Assembly (NCBI GenBank): GCA_946619805.1
Contig: CAMOMM010000042.1
Location: 1 to 7,541, forward strand
DNA: 7,541 nt
Direction of reading: 5' to 3'
Source of the DNA: an uncultured Bacillota bacterium
GTDB lineage: Bacteria; Bacillota_I; Bacilli_A; Erysipelotrichales; Erysipelotrichaceae
The translations under genes and the position numbers were made by a program. The stretch's first letter is position 1; the number at the start of each line of letters is the position of its first letter. The notes under the pieces were generated by a model. The model saw only the letters and a list, made by a program, of their open reading frames with translations, ran no database searches and was not told the origin of the DNA. Positions 5,899 to 7,541 of the stretch are shown here, piece by piece.

Positions 5899-6435
5899 AT
5901 GGAGTTTAAAGCCAAGATCATGAGTAAGGAAGACGTTGAAAGAACACTGGTCAGACTTGCTCACCAGATTATTGAAAAAAACAAAGGCACGGAAAACCTC
6001 TGTTTTGTCGGTATTAAGACAAGAGGAGTCCCACTGGCTGAAAGACTTGCTCAAAATGTCTTTAAGATCGAAGGCAGCCGTATTCCTGTCGGAACACTGG
6101 ACATTACACTTTACCGTGATGACTTATCCAAGATAAACATTGATCCCGTCATTAATCAGACCTGTATTTCTTTTCCAATTGATGGAAAGACGGTTGTTCT
6201 GGTTGATGACGTTATTTTTACCGGCCGCACGGTCAGAGCGGCACTTGATGCCCTGGTAGAAGTAGGCAGGGCAGCAAAGATACAGCTTTGTGTCCTGATT
6301 GACAGAGGACATACCGAACTGCCTATAAAGGCAAATTACGTTGGCAAGAACATCCCGACATCACTGGATGAAGTTGTTTCCGTCAGGCTTGAGGAAACCG
6401 ACGGTGTAACGGATGTCTGCATAAATCAAATTTAA
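5899..6435 (+). CDS. pyrR: Bifunctional pyr operon regulator PyrR / uracil phosphoribosyltransferase
   Basis: The protein has 178 residues (Bacillus PyrR about 180). It carries the PRPP-binding motif [13 protein letters not shown] (residues 99-111), the [13 protein letters not shown] segment (38-50), LYRDDLSK (71-78) and the C-terminal [20 protein letters not shown] stretch (135-154), all highly typical of PyrR. In Bacillus PyrR binds UMP or UTP and then the pyr leader RNA, causing early termination; it also has weak uracil phosphoribosyltransferase activity, making UMP from uracil and PRPP in the cytosol. The leader upstream carries a matching binding hairpin, so the gene is probably autoregulated. 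It is followed after 16 bases by a uracil permease gene in the same operon. No biosynthetic pyr genes are visible within the window. Confidence 0.95.
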   Translation: MEFKAKIMSKEDVERTLVRLAHQIIEKNKGTENLCFVGIKTRGVPLAERLAQNVFKIEGSRIPVGTLDITLYRDDLSKINIDPVINQTCISFPIDGKTVVLVDDVIFTGRTVRAALDALVEVGRAAKIQLCVLIDRGHTELPIKANYVGKNIPTSLDEVVSVRLEETDGVTDVCINQI

Positions 6436-6451
6436 AAGGGGGAAGAGATTT

Positions 6452-7541
6452 ATGACTTCAAAGAAAGATTCTTACGGCTATCTGCCAGAAGAAAAACCTG
6501 AATTAGGGAAATTGCTCGTTTACGCTTTACAGCAGGTTATCGTAATGTTCCCGGCAACGATCACCGTTGCCCTGATCACAGGTTTCCAGGTATCAACAAC
6601 AATTTTCGCTTCAGGATTGGCAACATTATGCTTCATCTTGATCACAGGCAAGAGAATTCCATTATACTATGGATCAAGCTTTGCCTATCTGGCAGCTGTC
6701 AGTTCCATGGCCATGGCTGAAGGAACAGCTGATCAGATCGCTCAGTGGAACGCAACCGGCATCTTACCGGCAGAACTGATCTCCAAGGCACAGTTCGGTA
6801 TCATCATGAGCGGCTTCGTTTCAATCGCTGCCGGCTTATTAGTAAAGAAATTCGGTAAGGACACAATTGAAAAGATCCTGCCTGCTTCAATCACCGGACC
6901 TGTCTCAATGATCATTGGTCTGACCTTGGCTGGAAACGCCTTAGGCGATGCCGTATCATCTGATGGCAGTTCAGTAGGAACAGCCTGGCTGATCGTATCA
7001 TTAGTTACCTTATTATCAACAATATTCTTCTCAAAATATCTCAAGGGATTCTTAGGACAGATCCCATTACTGTTAGGCGCTGCCTGCGGATGTATTGCCG
7101 CTGCACTGTTCTATGCAGGTGGAATCAACCTGTTCAGATCAATCTCTGATGAATCATTAAATTCACTGGCAAGTTTCGGCCCATTCGCCATTCCGGCCTT
7201 CACACTGCCTAAGTTCTCACTGAACGCCTTAGTAGGCATCATGCCAATTGCCATTGCCACTATTCCTGAATCTACAGCACATATGTATCAGCTGGACATC
7301 TATGTAAATGACGTTGCCAAGAAGAAAGGCAAGAAGATGGATTACAGCCTGATCGATCTGCTCGACATCAACCTGATCGGTGACGGTATCTGTGACATGG
7401 TTGCCGGTGTAATCGGCGGTCCTGCTGGAACAAACTACGGTGAAAACATTTCAACAATGGCAATCACCAAGGTCTTCTCAGTTCCTGTATTAATGGCTGC
7501 ATCAGTAATCGCCATGATCGTTGCCTGCTTTACACCGCTTA
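6452..7541 (+). CDS. Uracil permease, NCS2 (nucleobase-cation symporter-2) family, 3' end outside window
   Basis: This ORF runs open from ATG 6452 to the window end, giving 363 residues of a protein normally of about 420-450. A ribosome binding site AGGGGG (6437-6442) lies 9 bases upstream, and the gap to pyrR is 16 bases, so the two are cotranscribed. NCS2 features are visible: YALQQVIVMFPATI in the first helix (24-37), PLYYGSSFAYLA (70-81), IPES (271-274; Glu273 aligns with the UraA TM8 substrate glutamate) with His277, and GTNYGENISTMAIT (326-339; Glu331 aligns with the UraA TM10 glutamate). Many hydrophobic spans agree with an inner-membrane symporter bringing uracil into the cell with protons. 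Uracil rather than xanthine is inferred from the pyrR operon. Codon use is unlike the neighbours, with many TTA and TCA codons. Confidence 0.88.
   Translation, partial: MTSKKDSYGYLPEEKPELGKLLVYALQQVIVMFPATITVALITGFQVSTTIFASGLATLCFILITGKRIPLYYGSSFAYLAAVSSMAMAEGTADQIAQWNATGILPAELISKAQFGIIMSGFVSIAAGLLVKKFGKDTIEKILPASITGPVSMIIGLTLAGNALGDAVSSDGSSVGTAWLIVSLVTLLSTIFFSKYLKGFLGQIPLLLGAACGCIAAALFYAGGINLFRSISDESLNSLASFGPFAIPAFTLPKFSLNALVGIMPIAIATIPESTAHMYQLDIYVNDVAKKKGKKMDYSLIDLLDINLIGDGICDMVAGVIGGPAGTNYGENISTMAITKVFSVPVLMAASVIAMIVACFTPL

Overview
The window looks like chromosomal DNA from a low-to-moderate GC Bacillota (Firmicutes) species, probably an anaerobic gut- or rumen-type member of the Clostridia or Erysipelotrichia. 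The reasons are strong AGGAGG-type ribosome binding sites, TATAAT promoters, a Cthe_2159-type beta-helix lipoprotein, and a PyrR attenuation system ahead of a uracil permease. The exact lineage cannot be read from the sequence. No tRNA, rRNA, CRISPR array, insertion sequence or phage gene is visible.

Layout. (1) Positions 1-686, plus strand: the C-terminal part of an N-acetylglucosamine-6-phosphate deacetylase-like amidohydrolase whose beginning lies outside the window. A hairpin at 689-722 probably terminates transcription from both sides. (2) Positions 3577 down to 731, minus strand: a compact three-gene operon in the order VTC-domain protein (polyphosphate polymerase fold), DUF4956 membrane protein, and a large beta-helix lipoprotein with a glycine-rich tail. 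The first two genes overlap by 88 bases; the second and third are one base apart. (3) Positions 3578-3726: a divergent promoter region. The minus-strand promoter has a perfect -10 but no good -35, and carries spaced TTCACA/TTCATA repeats that resemble PhoP boxes. (4) Positions 3727-4194, plus strand: a GNAT acetyltransferase with its own promoter. (5) Positions 4288-5661, plus strand: a CNNM/CorC-HlyC-type membrane protein with a DUF21 domain, a CBS pair and a transporter-associated domain, also with its own promoter. (6) Positions 5680 to the end, plus strand: a pyrimidine salvage and regulation operon. An RNA attenuator is followed by pyrR and a uracil permease gene cut by the window end.

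How the genes work together. The pyr region reads as a self-regulating unit: the leader can fold into an anti-antiterminator with a CNGNGA hexaloop (the PyrR binding signature), an antiterminator, or a terminator placed just before the pyrR ribosome binding site. PyrR bound to UMP should therefore shut off both pyrR and the permease when pyrimidines are plentiful. The VTC-DUF4956-beta-helix operon is the least understood part. VTC and DUF4956 proteins recur together in bacteria, often with CotH-type kinases; here a surface carbohydrate-binding beta-helix lipoprotein takes the third place, and the promoter repeats hint at phosphate control. This is the best candidate for an under-described system in the window.
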